Origin: Cyclobacteriaceae bacterium
Lineage (GTDB): Bacteria; Bacteroidota; Bacteroidia; Cytophagales; Cyclobacteriaceae
Assembly (NCBI GenBank): GCA_022842845.1
Contig: JALHOT010000010.1
Coordinates: 62,001 to 126,000, forward strand
Direction of reading: 5' to 3'
Length of the DNA stretch: 64,000 bases
Shown here one piece after another: positions 45,902 to 54,899 of the stretch. Each line of letters opens with the position of its first letter. Within the stretch, counting starts at the first letter, position 1. Under the pieces are notes generated by a model. The model was not told the DNA's origin. It searched no databases and saw nothing but the letters and a program-made list of their open reading frames with translations. A program made the translations under genes and the position numbers.

Positions 45902-45959
45902 TAGGTATAGAATTAGTAGTTTTTAAAGATAAATCAATTTTTAAATACTCAGCTACTGG

Positions 45960-46979
45960 TCAGAACCATTTTTTCTTTTTGAAATACAAAAGCATGCCCG
46001 CACCAATGGTAATCATAACCATCCAGGTGAGGGGGTAACCCCACGTTGAGTGCAATTCAGGCATGTATTCGAAGTTCATACCATAGACCCCCACAATAAA
46101 AGTTAAAGGGATAAAGATGGTTGAGATAACAGCCAACACTTTCATCACCTCAGTCATTCTGTTATTTTGTGTATTGATATGAATGTCCATTAAGGCTGCT
46201 GTCAAATCCTTATAGGTATCCAGTGAATCGATGAGGTGAACGACATGATCGTAAATGTCTGCGTAATAGCGGATGGTGTCGTCTTTAATAAAACTGGTTT
46301 CTCCTTTTACTAATTTACTCATAGCATCTCTGAGCGGATAGACAGCTTTTCTTAAGAAAATCAGTTCTTTTTTAAGTTTTTGAATTTGCCGGAAGGTTTG
46401 CTGGGTGGTCCCCTGATCAATCTCTTCTTCAATATCCTCTATCTGCTCACCAATCTTGTCGAGAATGATGTAATAGTTATCAACAATAGTATCGAGCAGG
46501 CGGTAGAGTAAATAATCAGCCTCTTGCTTACGCACCCTGCCCTGATCGAGGCGTATCCGCTCCCGAAAATGATCAAAAAGATCACCTTCTTTTTCTTGAA
46601 ATGAAATAAGGAAGTTAGTTCCCAACACAAAGCTTATTTGCTCATAGTCGATATGTTTTCCCTCTATCTTATAAAGCATTTTAAGCGTGAAGAAGAGGTA
46701 GTCTTCGTATTCTTCGGCCTTTGGTCTCTGGTCATTGGTGATGTCATCTACCAACAATGTGTGCAAACAAAAGTGAGCTTGAATTTTGTCAAGTACTTCT
46801 TTATCCTGCAGTCCATCAACATTAATCCAGTTGACTTTGTCAGGCTGAAGCTGATCAATCAATTCATTAGCTTTTAGATTATTAAAGCGATGGTATTCCT
46901 CTTTATTATAACGGATCAACTCCAATATAACAGGCCCTTCAGCAAGCGGTAGTTCAGTTGGACTGTTCGTTGTGTTCAT
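45960..46979 (-). CDS. corA: CorA-type magnesium/cobalt transporter
   Basis: This 339-residue protein has a large N-terminal cytoplasmic domain, a long helical stalk (about 130-280) and two C-terminal transmembrane helices. The signature pore motif GMNFEYMPE follows the first helix (about 304-312), and the protein ends with a basic FKKKKWF tail. CorA pentamers conduct Mg2+ (also Co2+, Ni2+). The ATG is 1 nt after the stop of the upstream mscS gene, so both are translated from one mRNA. It may support ion homeostasis together with the CaCA antiporter gene downstream. Confidence 0.95.
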   Translation of the reverse strand: MNTTNSPTELPLAEGPVILELIRYNKEEYHRFNNLKANELIDQLQPDKVNWINVDGLQDKEVLDKIQAHFCLHTLLVDDITNDQRPKAEEYEDYLFFTLKMLYKIEGKHIDYEQISFVLGTNFLISFQEKEGDLFDHFRERIRLDQGRVRKQEADYLLYRLLDTIVDNYYIILDKIGEQIEDIEEEIDQGTTQQTFRQIQKLKKELIFLRKAVYPLRDAMSKLVKGETSFIKDDTIRYYADIYDHVVHLIDSLDTYKDLTAALMDIHINTQNNRMTEVMKVLAVISTIFIPLTFIVGVYGMNFEYMPELHSTWGYPLTWMVMITIGAGMLLYFKKKKWF

Positions 46980-46980
46980 G

Positions 46981-47826
46981 TTAGTTTTTCATAATAACAA
47001 CCCGGTGTGGGAATGGGATTTCTATGCCTTCGCGGTCAAAACGCTCTTTAATTGATTTAAGCAAATCACATTTAAGCATAAAGCCTGCCGATGGATCTTT
47101 GGCCCAGACCCATGCACGAAGTTGTACAGATGACTCAGCCAACTGAATAACACGCACGGCTACCGAAGGAAGATTTTGTGCTTTTTCTTCTTCGCTTCTG
47201 TTATCGAGGTATTCAGGATGATGCAGGGCTTCATCGCGCATAACTTGCATAGCTTTATCAATATTCGCAGCATATGAAATGCCCACTTCAACGAACATAC
47301 AAACTTTTTCTTCTGAAGTAGTGGCATTCACAATTACTTCACTACTGATAACATTATTAGGAAAGATAATCCTTCTATTCTCAAAATCTCTAATAACGGT
47401 GTGTCGAAGGGTAATATCTTCCACATCACCAGTATACAATTGGCCTACCCGAATGCGATCGCCAACACTAAATGGCCTGAAGATAACCAGAAAGATACCG
47501 CTTACAATATTTGAAAAGGCCGACTGCGATGCAAAACCAACAATGGCAGCAATAATACCTGCGCTGGCTAAAAGACCATTACCAAAAGCATTGAGTTCTG
47601 GTATTGATTTAAAGATGATGATCAGGGCTATCAGATAAACGGTAAAGTCAACTGTGTTTTTAAGAAATTTATATTTAGTGGGGTCAACCTTCAGCTTGGA
47701 AGAGGCAATTCGAACAAACCTGCCAATGCTGAACTTAATAACGGTGGAAATGAGAAAGGCAAAAGCCAGCGTGACCAGTGCCAAAACAAGCTGTCCCCAA
47801 CGATTATCTAAAGCGTGCAGTTCCAT
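46981..47826 (-). CDS. Small-conductance mechanosensitive channel (MscS family)
   Basis: This is a 281-residue MscS-type channel with three N-terminal membrane helices (about 13-110). The pore-lining helix and following beta-domain are ASAGIIAAIVGFASQSAFSN, FRPFSVGDRIRVG and the GDVEDITLRHTVIRDFENR stretch. The C-terminal cytoplasmic vestibule domain ends in VVIMKN. It releases solutes during osmotic down-shock. Directly upstream of corA. A near-consensus -7 box (AACTTTTG on the minus strand) lies about 35 nt before the start. Confidence 0.93.
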   Translation of the reverse strand: MELHALDNRWGQLVLALVTLAFAFLISTVIKFSIGRFVRIASSKLKVDPTKYKFLKNTVDFTVYLIALIIIFKSIPELNAFGNGLLASAGIIAAIVGFASQSAFSNIVSGIFLVIFRPFSVGDRIRVGQLYTGDVEDITLRHTVIRDFENRRIIFPNNVISSEVIVNATTSEEKVCMFVEVGISYAANIDKAMQVMRDEALHHPEYLDNRSEEEKAQNLPSVAVRVIQLAESSVQLRAWVWAKDPSAGFMLKCDLLKSIKERFDREGIEIPFPHRVVIMKN

Positions 47827-47919
47827 AGCGCCTAATTTAACTTGAAAAAGCTAATGAGTAGGCAAAAGTTATGGCTTAGTGGTAAAACTATTTAATAATA
47901 AGGTAGTAATATTGCGTCT

Positions 47920-48894
47920 ATGGCTTTATCACTATCAACCATAAAGGCACCGATTGCTTCCGAAATGGAGGAGTTCGAACGCAAGTTTCGGGCCTCTATG
48001 AAGACGAAGGTTCTGTTGCTTGATAAAATCATGAACTACATTGTAAAACGCAAGGGCAAGCAAATGCGGCCCATGTTTGTGTTTTTATCTGCAGGCGCAA
48101 CAGGAACGATATCAGACGCAACCTATCGGGGAGCTTCGCTTATTGAACTTTTACATACGGCTACGCTTATCCACGATGATGTAGTGGACGAGGCCAACTA
48201 TCGAAGGGGTTTTTTCTCAATTAATGCTTTGTGGAAAAACAAAATAGCTGTGTTGGTAGGAGATTTCCTGCTTTCGAGGGGTTTGATTCTCTCTATGGAA
48301 CACAGCGATTTTAACCTGCTAAAAATAACTACCGAAGCTACTCGGGAGATGATAGAGGGAGAGCTACTTCAAATGGAAAAGTCCCGACAATTAAATATTA
48401 CCGAGGAAGTTTATTTTGAAATTATACGACAAAAAACAGCCTCGCTTATCGCATCCTGTTGTGCAGTTGGAGCCAGCTCGGCAGGTGCTTCGCAAGAGAT
48501 AGTAACCAAAATGCACTTGTTTGGCGAGAAGATTGGCATGGCTTTTCAAATTAAGGATGATCTTTTTGATTACGGTGAAGAGGAGGTAGGCAAACCTTTG
48601 GGTATAGATATTAAAGAGAAGAAGATGACCTTACCATTGATTCACGCCCTGGGCAAAGCTTCTTGGTTTGAGCGCAGAAGGATCATGTCTATTGTGCGCA
48701 ATGAAAGTAGCAAGCCTAAAAAGGTTAAAGAGGTAATTGATTTTGTGAAGAAATCCGGAGGTCTAACCTATGCGCAAGGGGTGATGAATCAATTTCACCA
48801 GGAAGCGCTCGACCTGGTAAAGGATCTGCCTGATACGGACTATAAACGCTCTTTAATACAATTGGTGCAATTCACCATTGATCGGAGTAACTAA
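47920..48894 (+). CDS. Long-chain polyprenyl diphosphate synthase
   Basis: This is a 324-residue trans-isoprenyl synthase that elongates allylic diphosphates with IPP, probably to the octaprenyl/heptaprenyl side chain of menaquinone. The first aspartate-rich motif is in LIHDDVVDEANYRRG (about residues 87-101). The second motif is FQIKDDLFDYGEE. KGKQMRPMFVFL supplies the IPP-binding lysine/arginine. It fits the octaprenyl-diphosphate synthase (IspB-like) group; chain length is not readable with confidence. A weak -7-like TAATATTG ends 5 nt before the ATG. Confidence 0.92.
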   Translation: MALSLSTIKAPIASEMEEFERKFRASMKTKVLLLDKIMNYIVKRKGKQMRPMFVFLSAGATGTISDATYRGASLIELLHTATLIHDDVVDEANYRRGFFSINALWKNKIAVLVGDFLLSRGLILSMEHSDFNLLKITTEATREMIEGELLQMEKSRQLNITEEVYFEIIRQKTASLIASCCAVGASSAGASQEIVTKMHLFGEKIGMAFQIKDDLFDYGEEEVGKPLGIDIKEKKMTLPLIHALGKASWFERRRIMSIVRNESSKPKKVKEVIDFVKKSGGLTYAQGVMNQFHQEALDLVKDLPDTDYKRSLIQLVQFTIDRSN

Positions 48895-48921
48895 CCATTC
48901 ATTTTGTCAAGAGACTTCGAA

Positions 48922-48958
48922 AAAAATAAGCCGTCAGAAAGAGTATTCCTGACGGCTT
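48922..48958 (-). terminator. Terminator between polyprenyl synthase and trxA
   Basis: A 10-bp stem (AAGCCGTCAG at 48928-48937 with CTGACGGCTT at 48949-48958) is followed on the minus strand by a run of T residues, so it terminates trxA. It may also act on the + strand gene. Confidence 0.8.
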
Positions 48959-48981
48959 TAATGTAAGGTCTATATAAAAGC

Positions 48982-49305
48982 TTATGCCATTTGTGCGGTA
49001 AGCTTTTGGGCCAACACCGATTTAGGTACAGCACCCACCTGCTTATCCACTACCTGACCATTTTTGAAAACCAATAATGTTGGAATGCTACGCACACCAA
49101 ATTTAGCTGTCATGGTTGGATTTTCGTCTACGTTTAACTTACCGATTACTGCTTTGCCTTCGTATTCACCGGCAAGCTCTTCTACCACTGGTCCGATCAT
49201 TTTGCAAGGACCACACCACTCAGCCCAGAAGTCTACCAATACCGGCTTATCAGAATTTACAAACTGCTCAAAGTTTGCATCGGTTATTTCAATTGCCTTT
49301 CCCAT
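48982..49305 (-). CDS. trxA: Thioredoxin
   Basis: This is a complete 107-residue cytoplasmic thioredoxin with the active site [10 protein letters not shown] (C31/C34) and the cis-proline loop [11 protein letters not shown]. No signal peptide is present. It reduces protein disulfides, including ribonucleotide reductase. Downstream of dnaE on the same strand with a 171-bp gap, and followed by a good terminator. Confidence 0.97.
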   Translation of the reverse strand: MGKAIEITDANFEQFVNSDKPVLVDFWAEWCGPCKMIGPVVEELAGEYEGKAVIGKLNVDENPTMTAKFGVRSIPTLLVFKNGQVVDKQVGAVPKSVLAQKLTAQMA

Positions 49306-49476
49306 TGTTATGTGTTAAGAGTTTAAATTTCTATGTATCGAAACGCGAAGGTAAGAGGAATAGTTCAAAAGCGCTAAAACGAAAAGTGGGCTTCTGCCGC
49401 TTAGCCAACAAAATACTATCATTGCATACAAGATTGTTTATCAACGGTTTGCAGGCTTACTGCCAAAGAAATCGGC

Positions 49477-52400
49477 TTAATAAACAACTTCCACCTCTAC
49501 CAGTTTTTTCATTTCTTTCACCATATCATTCACAGGATTAACACGGAATTTTCTGGAAAGCAGTTCCAGGCTAATATTATCCTGTTCATCCCTTATTTTT
49601 AAATAGAAAGGTGTGTTACCGCTGAATTCTGCACACAGCATTTCAATGCCATTGATGAGTTCGGGGCTCAGTTCGTGGGCATTCAATTTTGCCTGCACCC
49701 CTTTACAACGCTTCACCCCGATCTCGTTCAACAACTCAATAGCCCTGATTTTCATTTCTATGCTTTGCTGGCCCCAGGTGTTTTTAATCACCGATCCTTC
49801 GACCAGCACAAACCAGCCTGTGTTCATAAAATTCTTGAACTTCAAATAGTCTTCACTGAAAAGAGTAAAGGTGTAATTGCCGCTGTAATCTTCAAGGGTA
49901 AACTTTCCAAAAGGTCTTCCGGTTTTGGTGGTTCTATGCTCGACTGCCGAGATAATGCCACCTACCTTCACTTCCTTACCAAGTAAAGGCTCGATGTCGT
50001 TTAGTTGTTGGCAAGAGAGGTTACTGAAAGATTCTAGCTCAAACCGGAAATTATCTAATGGGTGGCCTGAGATGTAGATACCCACTACTTCCTTTTCGAG
50101 GTTTAGCTTTTCGATTTCACTAAAAGGTTCTACTGCTTCAATTTTAGGTTTAGGCATGGCCACGGTGGCAGTGCCACCAAACAAACTTACCTGTGAGCTA
50201 AGTTCTTCCTGTTGTGTTTTGGAAGCATAACGCATGGCCTTTTCAATCAGGCTGCTGTCGCCATCTTTTGAGAACAGGTATTGTCTTCTGTGTATGCCTT
50301 CAAAGCAATCGAAGGCCCCAGATTGTGCCAGGCACTCGTAGGTTTTACGGGTTACACTTTTAGAGGAAAGCCTTTTGGTAATATCAAAGATATCTTCATA
50401 AGGTCCATGGGCATCGCGTTCGTCTATAATGGCTCTAACGGCCGAATCACCTGCTCCCTTAATGGCGCCTAAGCCAAAGCGAATTTCTCCGGCTTTATTT
50501 ACTTCAAAATATACACCTGATTCATTTACGTGAGGTCCCAGTACTTTGAGGCCTGCACTCTTACAATCTTCAATAAAGAAGGTAACATTGTCAAGGTTGC
50601 TTTGTGAGTGTGTCAGCACTGCTGCCATGTATTCGGCCGGATAGTTAGCTTTTAAATAAGCTGTGTGGTAGGCTACGAGTGAATAGCAAGTAGAGTGTGA
50701 TTTGTTAAAGGCATATTGGGCAAAGGCCTCCCAGTCTTTCCAGATTTTTTCACAGATATCTTCAGGGTGATTATTCTTTCGACAACCTTCAATAAACTTG
50801 CTCTTCATTTTATCGAGCACGTCTTTCTGCTTTTTACCCATGGCCTTTCGCAGCACGTCTGCATCGCCTTTGCTGAAGCCAGCCAGTTTCTGCGACAACA
50901 ACATTACCTGCTCCTGATAAACAGTAATACCATAGGTCTCCGCCAGGTTTTCTTCCATCTCAGGCAAATCGTACTTAATAGGCTCACGCCCATGCTTGCG
51001 GTTGATAAACTGAGGAATGTATTCCATAGGCCCCGGACGGTACAGGGCGTTCATGGCAATCAAATCTTCGAACTTATCGGGCTTTAGCTGGCGCAAATAC
51101 TTTTGCATGCCCACACTTTCAAACTGGAAAGTACCAGTGGTATCGCCTCGCTGAAATAGTTGATAGGTATTGACATCATCGAGAGGAATATCATCAACGA
51201 CTATCGTGATCCCTTTACTTTTTTTAATGTTTTTGATGGCTGAGTTAATCACCGACAGAGTAGTTAAACCCAGAAAGTCCATCTTGAGCATGCCGGCACT
51301 TTCTACCACACTGTTATCAAACTGCGTAACGAGCATGTCTGAATCTTTGGCGGTAGAAACCGGTACGAACTTGGTCAGATCATCGGGGGTAATGATTACC
51401 CCGCAGGCATGAGTGCCGGTGTTGCGTACAGAGCCTTCTACTCGTTTGGCTTGATGCAATACCCTTGCACGTAAATCGCTGCCATTGAGTACTTCTTTTA
51501 GTTCTGGTACTTCGGCAAAGGCCTTCTCTAAAGTGGTGCCTGGTTTTTCAGGTACAAGTTTGGCTAAGGTATTGGCTTCCGTGAGAGATAACTCCATTAC
51601 CCGCGCGCAGTCGCGAATAGATGATTTGGCTGCCTCTGTACCATAGGTGATGATTTGTGCTACCTGGTTTTTACCATATTTCTGGATTACATAATCCAAT
51701 ACCTTCTGGCGTCCTTCGTCATCAAAGTCAATATCAATATCGGGCAGAGATACACGATCAGGATTTAAGAAACGCTCGAAAAGAAGATCGTATTTGATAG
51801 GGTCTACGTTGGTAATGCCAATGGCATAGGCTACAGCAGAACCGGCTGCCGATCCACGACCAGGCCCTACCGACACGCCCAATTCTTTGGCTTTGTTAGT
51901 AAAATCCTGCACAATGAGGAAGTAGCCCGGATAGCCGGTTTTCTTAATTGTTTCTAATTCAAAGTCAAGGCGATCGGTAATGTCTTGCGTAAGGGTTTCA
52001 TATTTTTTTCTAGCCCCTTCATAAGTAAGATGTCTCAAGTAGTCGTCTTCAGAATCGAAGCCTGCGGGTATATCAAACTTGGGCAGTAAGACATTGCGTT
52101 GCAGCTTGTAGCTTTCGATTTTATCTATTATTTCTGCTATAGTTTCGATGGCTTCCGGCAAATCGCTGAAGAGCTTTTTCATCTCTTCCTGCGATTTGAA
52201 ATAGTATTCCTGATTGGGTAAGCCGTAACGATTACCACGGCCATAGCCAATAGGGGTGGACTTCAGTTCTTGTTCTTTGATACAGATCAGGATGTCCTGT
52301 GCATCGGCTTCTTCTTTGGTTAAGTAGTATACCTCATTCGCTGCAAAGTATTTGACATTATATTTCTTTGCAAAACCTAAGAGTACTTCGTTAACGTGAT

Positions 52401-53661
52401 CTTCCTGTTTTAAACCATGTCGGTTCAGTTGTACGTAAAAGTCTGCGCCAAAGAGCTGGTGCCACCACACAAATGCCTCTTCAGCCTGTTTGATGCCGAC
52501 ATTCAAGATCAGGTGTGGGATTTCAGATGAAAGCGCCCCCGTAGTGGCGATGAGTCCTTCTTTGTATTGGGTGATTAGTTCTTTATCGATACGTGCGTGA
52601 ATGCCATAGAGACCTTCAATAAATCCAAGTGAGCTGAGCTTGGCCAGGTTATGATAGCCATCTTTAGTTTTGGCTAGCAGTATCTGGTTATAACGTTTAT
52701 CCGGATTATCCTTGGTGAACTTTAATTTCTTTCTTTCTTCCGCTACATGAAACTCACAACCAACAATAGGCTTGATGCCATGATCAAGTGCTTCTCGCAC
52801 AAATTTGAAAGCGCCATACATATTACCCAAATCAGTAAGGGCAACCGCAGGCATGCCTTCTTCTTTGGCTTTATTGATGATACGCTTAATATCAGGCGTG
52901 GCCTGAAGTACTGAATATTGTGAGTGGAGATGCAAGTGAACAAAAGGCTTATCCTTTAAGCGTTCGGCATGATCTTCACCACTTTGCGCTGTACCTTGCT
53001 TCTGCTCTTTCTTTGCGAAGTTGGCTGCTTCTAAGTTCGGTTCTTCGTAAGTGATGGTGATGAGCGCCTGGCCATCGAAAGGCTTCACTACTTTTTCATG
53101 GATCAAACCAAAAAAGCAACGGCCGGTGGCAGCCACATCGTAGGCTGCATCGTGGGCATCGCCAAAATCTTTACCGAAAAGTTTCTGGTGAAGCTCCGCC
53201 AGTTTAGGCATCTTAAATCTTCCGCCTGGGCCTCCTGGAAGTTTACAAAAATCAATGGCTACTTCGGATGTATCAGTTCTGGCTAAAGACAGGAAAGTCT
53301 CAGTGCTATTGCTGGTTCTAAGTAATTCAGCACCAATAATATTGATATCAAACTCGATATTATGTCCAACCAATACCGATGTGTTGGTAAGGTCTTTTAA
53401 AAAGAGCGATAATACTTTTTGTAAATCTTCTCCTTCCTCTAAGGCTCTTTTGGTAGAAATGCCGTGAATCTGTTCTGCGTTAAAGGGAATATCAAAACCA
53501 ACCGGTTTTACAATCAGGTTGTTACGAGAGATTAGCTTTCCAGTATTGTCATGTAGCTGCCAAGCTAATTGCACCAACCTTGGCCAGTTATCTAAATCTG
53601 TAATGGGGGCAGTTTTATTGCGCGGAAGCCCGGTGGTTTCCGTATCGAAAATCAAATACAT
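49477..53661 (-). CDS. dnaE: DNA polymerase III alpha subunit fused to an N-terminal DnaQ-type proofreading exonuclease
   Basis: This 1394-residue replicative polymerase has an epsilon-like exonuclease at its N-terminus. Residues 1-190 carry the DEDDh motifs: D6/E8 in FDTETTG, HNIEFDINI, and DAHDAAYD. The PHP domain starts near 240 (FVHLHLHSQYSV). The C-family polymerase active site is at PDIDIDFDDEGR (near 637) with the downstream helix-hairpin-helix (KAMGKKQKDV region) and a C-terminal OB-fold (about 1234-1300). Most bacteria encode these two activities as separate genes. A TATTTTTA box lies about 25 nt upstream of ATG 53661. Confidence 0.96.
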   Translation of the reverse strand: MYLIFDTETTGLPRNKTAPITDLDNWPRLVQLAWQLHDNTGKLISRNNLIVKPVGFDIPFNAEQIHGISTKRALEEGEDLQKVLSLFLKDLTNTSVLVGHNIEFDINIIGAELLRTSNSTETFLSLARTDTSEVAIDFCKLPGGPGGRFKMPKLAELHQKLFGKDFGDAHDAAYDVAATGRCFFGLIHEKVVKPFDGQALITITYEEPNLEAANFAKKEQKQGTAQSGEDHAERLKDKPFVHLHLHSQYSVLQATPDIKRIINKAKEEGMPAVALTDLGNMYGAFKFVREALDHGIKPIVGCEFHVAEERKKLKFTKDNPDKRYNQILLAKTKDGYHNLAKLSSLGFIEGLYGIHARIDKELITQYKEGLIATTGALSSEIPHLILNVGIKQAEEAFVWWHQLFGADFYVQLNRHGLKQEDHVNEVLLGFAKKYNVKYFAANEVYYLTKEEADAQDILICIKEQELKSTPIGYGRGNRYGLPNQEYYFKSQEEMKKLFSDLPEAIETIAEIIDKIESYKLQRNVLLPKFDIPAGFDSEDDYLRHLTYEGARKKYETLTQDITDRLDFELETIKKTGYPGYFLIVQDFTNKAKELGVSVGPGRGSAAGSAVAYAIGITNVDPIKYDLLFERFLNPDRVSLPDIDIDFDDEGRQKVLDYVIQKYGKNQVAQIITYGTEAAKSSIRDCARVMELSLTEANTLAKLVPEKPGTTLEKAFAEVPELKEVLNGSDLRARVLHQAKRVEGSVRNTGTHACGVIITPDDLTKFVPVSTAKDSDMLVTQFDNSVVESAGMLKMDFLGLTTLSVINSAIKNIKKSKGITIVVDDIPLDDVNTYQLFQRGDTTGTFQFESVGMQKYLRQLKPDKFEDLIAMNALYRPGPMEYIPQFINRKHGREPIKYDLPEMEENLAETYGITVYQEQVMLLSQKLAGFSKGDADVLRKAMGKKQKDVLDKMKSKFIEGCRKNNHPEDICEKIWKDWEAFAQYAFNKSHSTCYSLVAYHTAYLKANYPAEYMAAVLTHSQSNLDNVTFFIEDCKSAGLKVLGPHVNESGVYFEVNKAGEIRFGLGAIKGAGDSAVRAIIDERDAHGPYEDIFDITKRLSSKSVTRKTYECLAQSGAFDCFEGIHRRQYLFSKDGDSSLIEKAMRYASKTQQEELSSQVSLFGGTATVAMPKPKIEAVEPFSEIEKLNLEKEVVGIYISGHPLDNFRFELESFSNLSCQQLNDIEPLLGKEVKVGGIISAVEHRTTKTGRPFGKFTLEDYSGNYTFTLFSEDYLKFKNFMNTGWFVLVEGSVIKNTWGQQSIEMKIRAIELLNEIGVKRCKGVQAKLNAHELSPELINGIEMLCAEFSGNTPFYLKIRDEQDNISLELLSRKFRVNPVNDMVKEMKKLVEVEVVY

Positions 53662-53741
53662 AGAACGTGGTGGTTGTGTTGTAAAAATACAGAAGGAAGA
53701 TCAGTAATAGGCCAATCGTTAGCCTGAATTCTCGTCCCAAA

Positions 53742-53779
53742 AATGGAATCGTGAGTCATTCCATTACAAAAAATGGAAT
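53742..53779. promoter_or_regulatory. Triple operator-like repeat AATGGAAT
   Basis: AATGGAAT at 53742-53749, its reverse complement ATTCCATT at 53758-53765, and AATGGAAT again at 53772-53779 have centres about 15-16 nt apart (one and a half helical turns). It lies between the dnaE start and two tiny ORFs, consistent with a repressor or activator site. The binding protein is unknown. Confidence 0.45.
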
Positions 53780-53869
53780 AATTTGATCTTTTATATTTTG
53801 TAAGTATCTATAAATCAATTGGTTGATTATTGGCCTACCCCTTGTAATAGGCGTACCAAAGTAAATCAC

Positions 53870-53974
53870 ATGAAATCCCTCATTAAGTTCATCCGTAAAG
53901 AATGGTTTTTGTTTATAACAGTCAGTATTCTTTTGCTGATTATATGGCTTTTTGAATTCTGTGGCTTTTGCTAA
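53870..53974 (+). CDS. Possible 34-residue membrane peptide
   Basis: An ORF starting at ATG 53870 encodes a 34-residue peptide with a basic N-terminus (MKSLIKFIRKEW) and one hydrophobic helix, ending ELFCGFC-like (two Cys). The plus-charge/helix pattern resembles small inner membrane proteins or toxin-like peptides. No family is recognised. It is the first ORF in the 527-bp gap after dnaE, downstream of the AATGGAAT repeats. Confidence 0.35.
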   Translation: MKSLIKFIRKEWFLFITVSILLLIIWLFEFCGFC

Positions 53975-53980
53975 AAACCT

Positions 53981-54055
53981 ATGTTAATCATCATCTCTAT
54001 AGCCCTGTTTAAGTGGTTGAGTACAAAAGGTGCTAACCACCACAAGATTCTTTAA
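53981..54055 (+). CDS. Possible 24-residue peptide
   Basis: ATG 53981 opens a 24-residue ORF (MLIIISIALFKWLSTKGANH then HKIL) just 6 nt after the preceding tiny ORF. It has a short hydrophobic N-terminus and no family. It might be chance. It is mentioned because it is tandem with the 34-residue ORF in an otherwise empty region. Confidence 0.2.
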   Translation: MLIIISIALFKWLSTKGANHHKIL

Positions 54056-54124
54056 CAAAGTCGACTCAAGGGTATTCAATCGGTTGAAAAGTCTTATTTA
54101 GAATCCTTTTAAAGTATTCAGTCT

Positions 54125-54156
54125 TTTGTTTGCTAAGGCATCACGAACTATTTTTG
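54125..54156 (+). promoter_or_regulatory. Promoter TTTG-N20-TATTTTTG for sdhCAB
   Basis: TTTG (54125-54128) and the exact TAnnTTTG match TATTTTTG (54149-54156) are 20 nt apart; an alternative TTTG at 54129-54132 gives 16 nt. The box ends 32 nt before the sdhC ATG at 54189. This is a good Bacteroidota-type promoter for the operon. Confidence 0.65.
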
Positions 54157-54188
54157 GCTCTATACCTAAATAATTCGCTGATTAATCT

Positions 54189-54866
54189 ATGAATTGGTTT
54201 ATCACTTTGTTCACCAGCACGCTTGGCCGCAAGCTGCTCATGGCCTTAACAGGTCTTTTTCTCATTCTCTTTTTATTGATACACTTAATAGGTAACCTCC
54301 AGTTACTCAATGACGATGGAGGAAGATCTTTTAATGTATATGCTGAGTTCATGAGCACCAACCCGCTTATTCAGATTGTATCTAAGGGTAATTTCTTTTT
54401 TATCCTGCTTCACGTAGGTATTTCCATCTTCTTAAGTATTAAAAACAGAAGTGCCCGGGGCTCGGAGCGTTATGCTGTTACCAGCGGTAACAAATCCACC
54501 TGGTCATCACGCAACATGGGTATATTAGGTACCCTTGTGTTGGTATTTTTAGTGATTCACTTAAAAGACTTTTGGGCTGCTATGCATTTTACAGAAATGC
54601 CTAAGGCCATGTATGATGGGGTAGAGTACAGAGATATTTACTCAGTTGTGGCCCTTTGGTTCGGTAAAGGTTGGTATGTTGGTCTCTATGTATTTTGTAT
54701 GACAGCCGTAGGGTTCCACTTATGGCATGGCTTTGCCAGTGCTTTTCAGACCCTTGGCCTCAATCACCAGAAGTACAATCCAATGATCATGTTTGTAGGA
54801 AGAGCATTCGCCATTATCGTTCCGGCACTTTTTGCCTGGATTCCGCTAAACATGTTCTTCTTTTAA
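54189..54866 (+). CDS. sdhC: Succinate dehydrogenase/fumarate reductase cytochrome b subunit
   Basis: This 225-residue, five-helix membrane anchor of complex II binds haem b and menaquinone. Candidate haem-ligand histidines are in FLLIHLIGN, ILLHVGIS, LVIHLKDF and FHLWHGFASAFQTLG, as in the diheme single-anchor type of epsilonproteobacteria and Bacillus. There is no sdhD, as expected for that type. It is the first gene of sdhCAB, behind a strong promoter, and starts 33 bp before sdhA. Confidence 0.95.
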   Translation: MNWFITLFTSTLGRKLLMALTGLFLILFLLIHLIGNLQLLNDDGGRSFNVYAEFMSTNPLIQIVSKGNFFFILLHVGISIFLSIKNRSARGSERYAVTSGNKSTWSSRNMGILGTLVLVFLVIHLKDFWAAMHFTEMPKAMYDGVEYRDIYSVVALWFGKGWYVGLYVFCMTAVGFHLWHGFASAFQTLGLNHQKYNPMIMFVGRAFAIIVPALFAWIPLNMFFF

Positions 54867-54899
54867 TGGTTTTAATAGCATCTACCTCTAATCAACAAT

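Noticed and set aside
53662-54188. Replication origin near dnaE
   Set aside because: The gap is AT-rich but shows no clear DnaA boxes, and no dnaA or dnaN gene is present.
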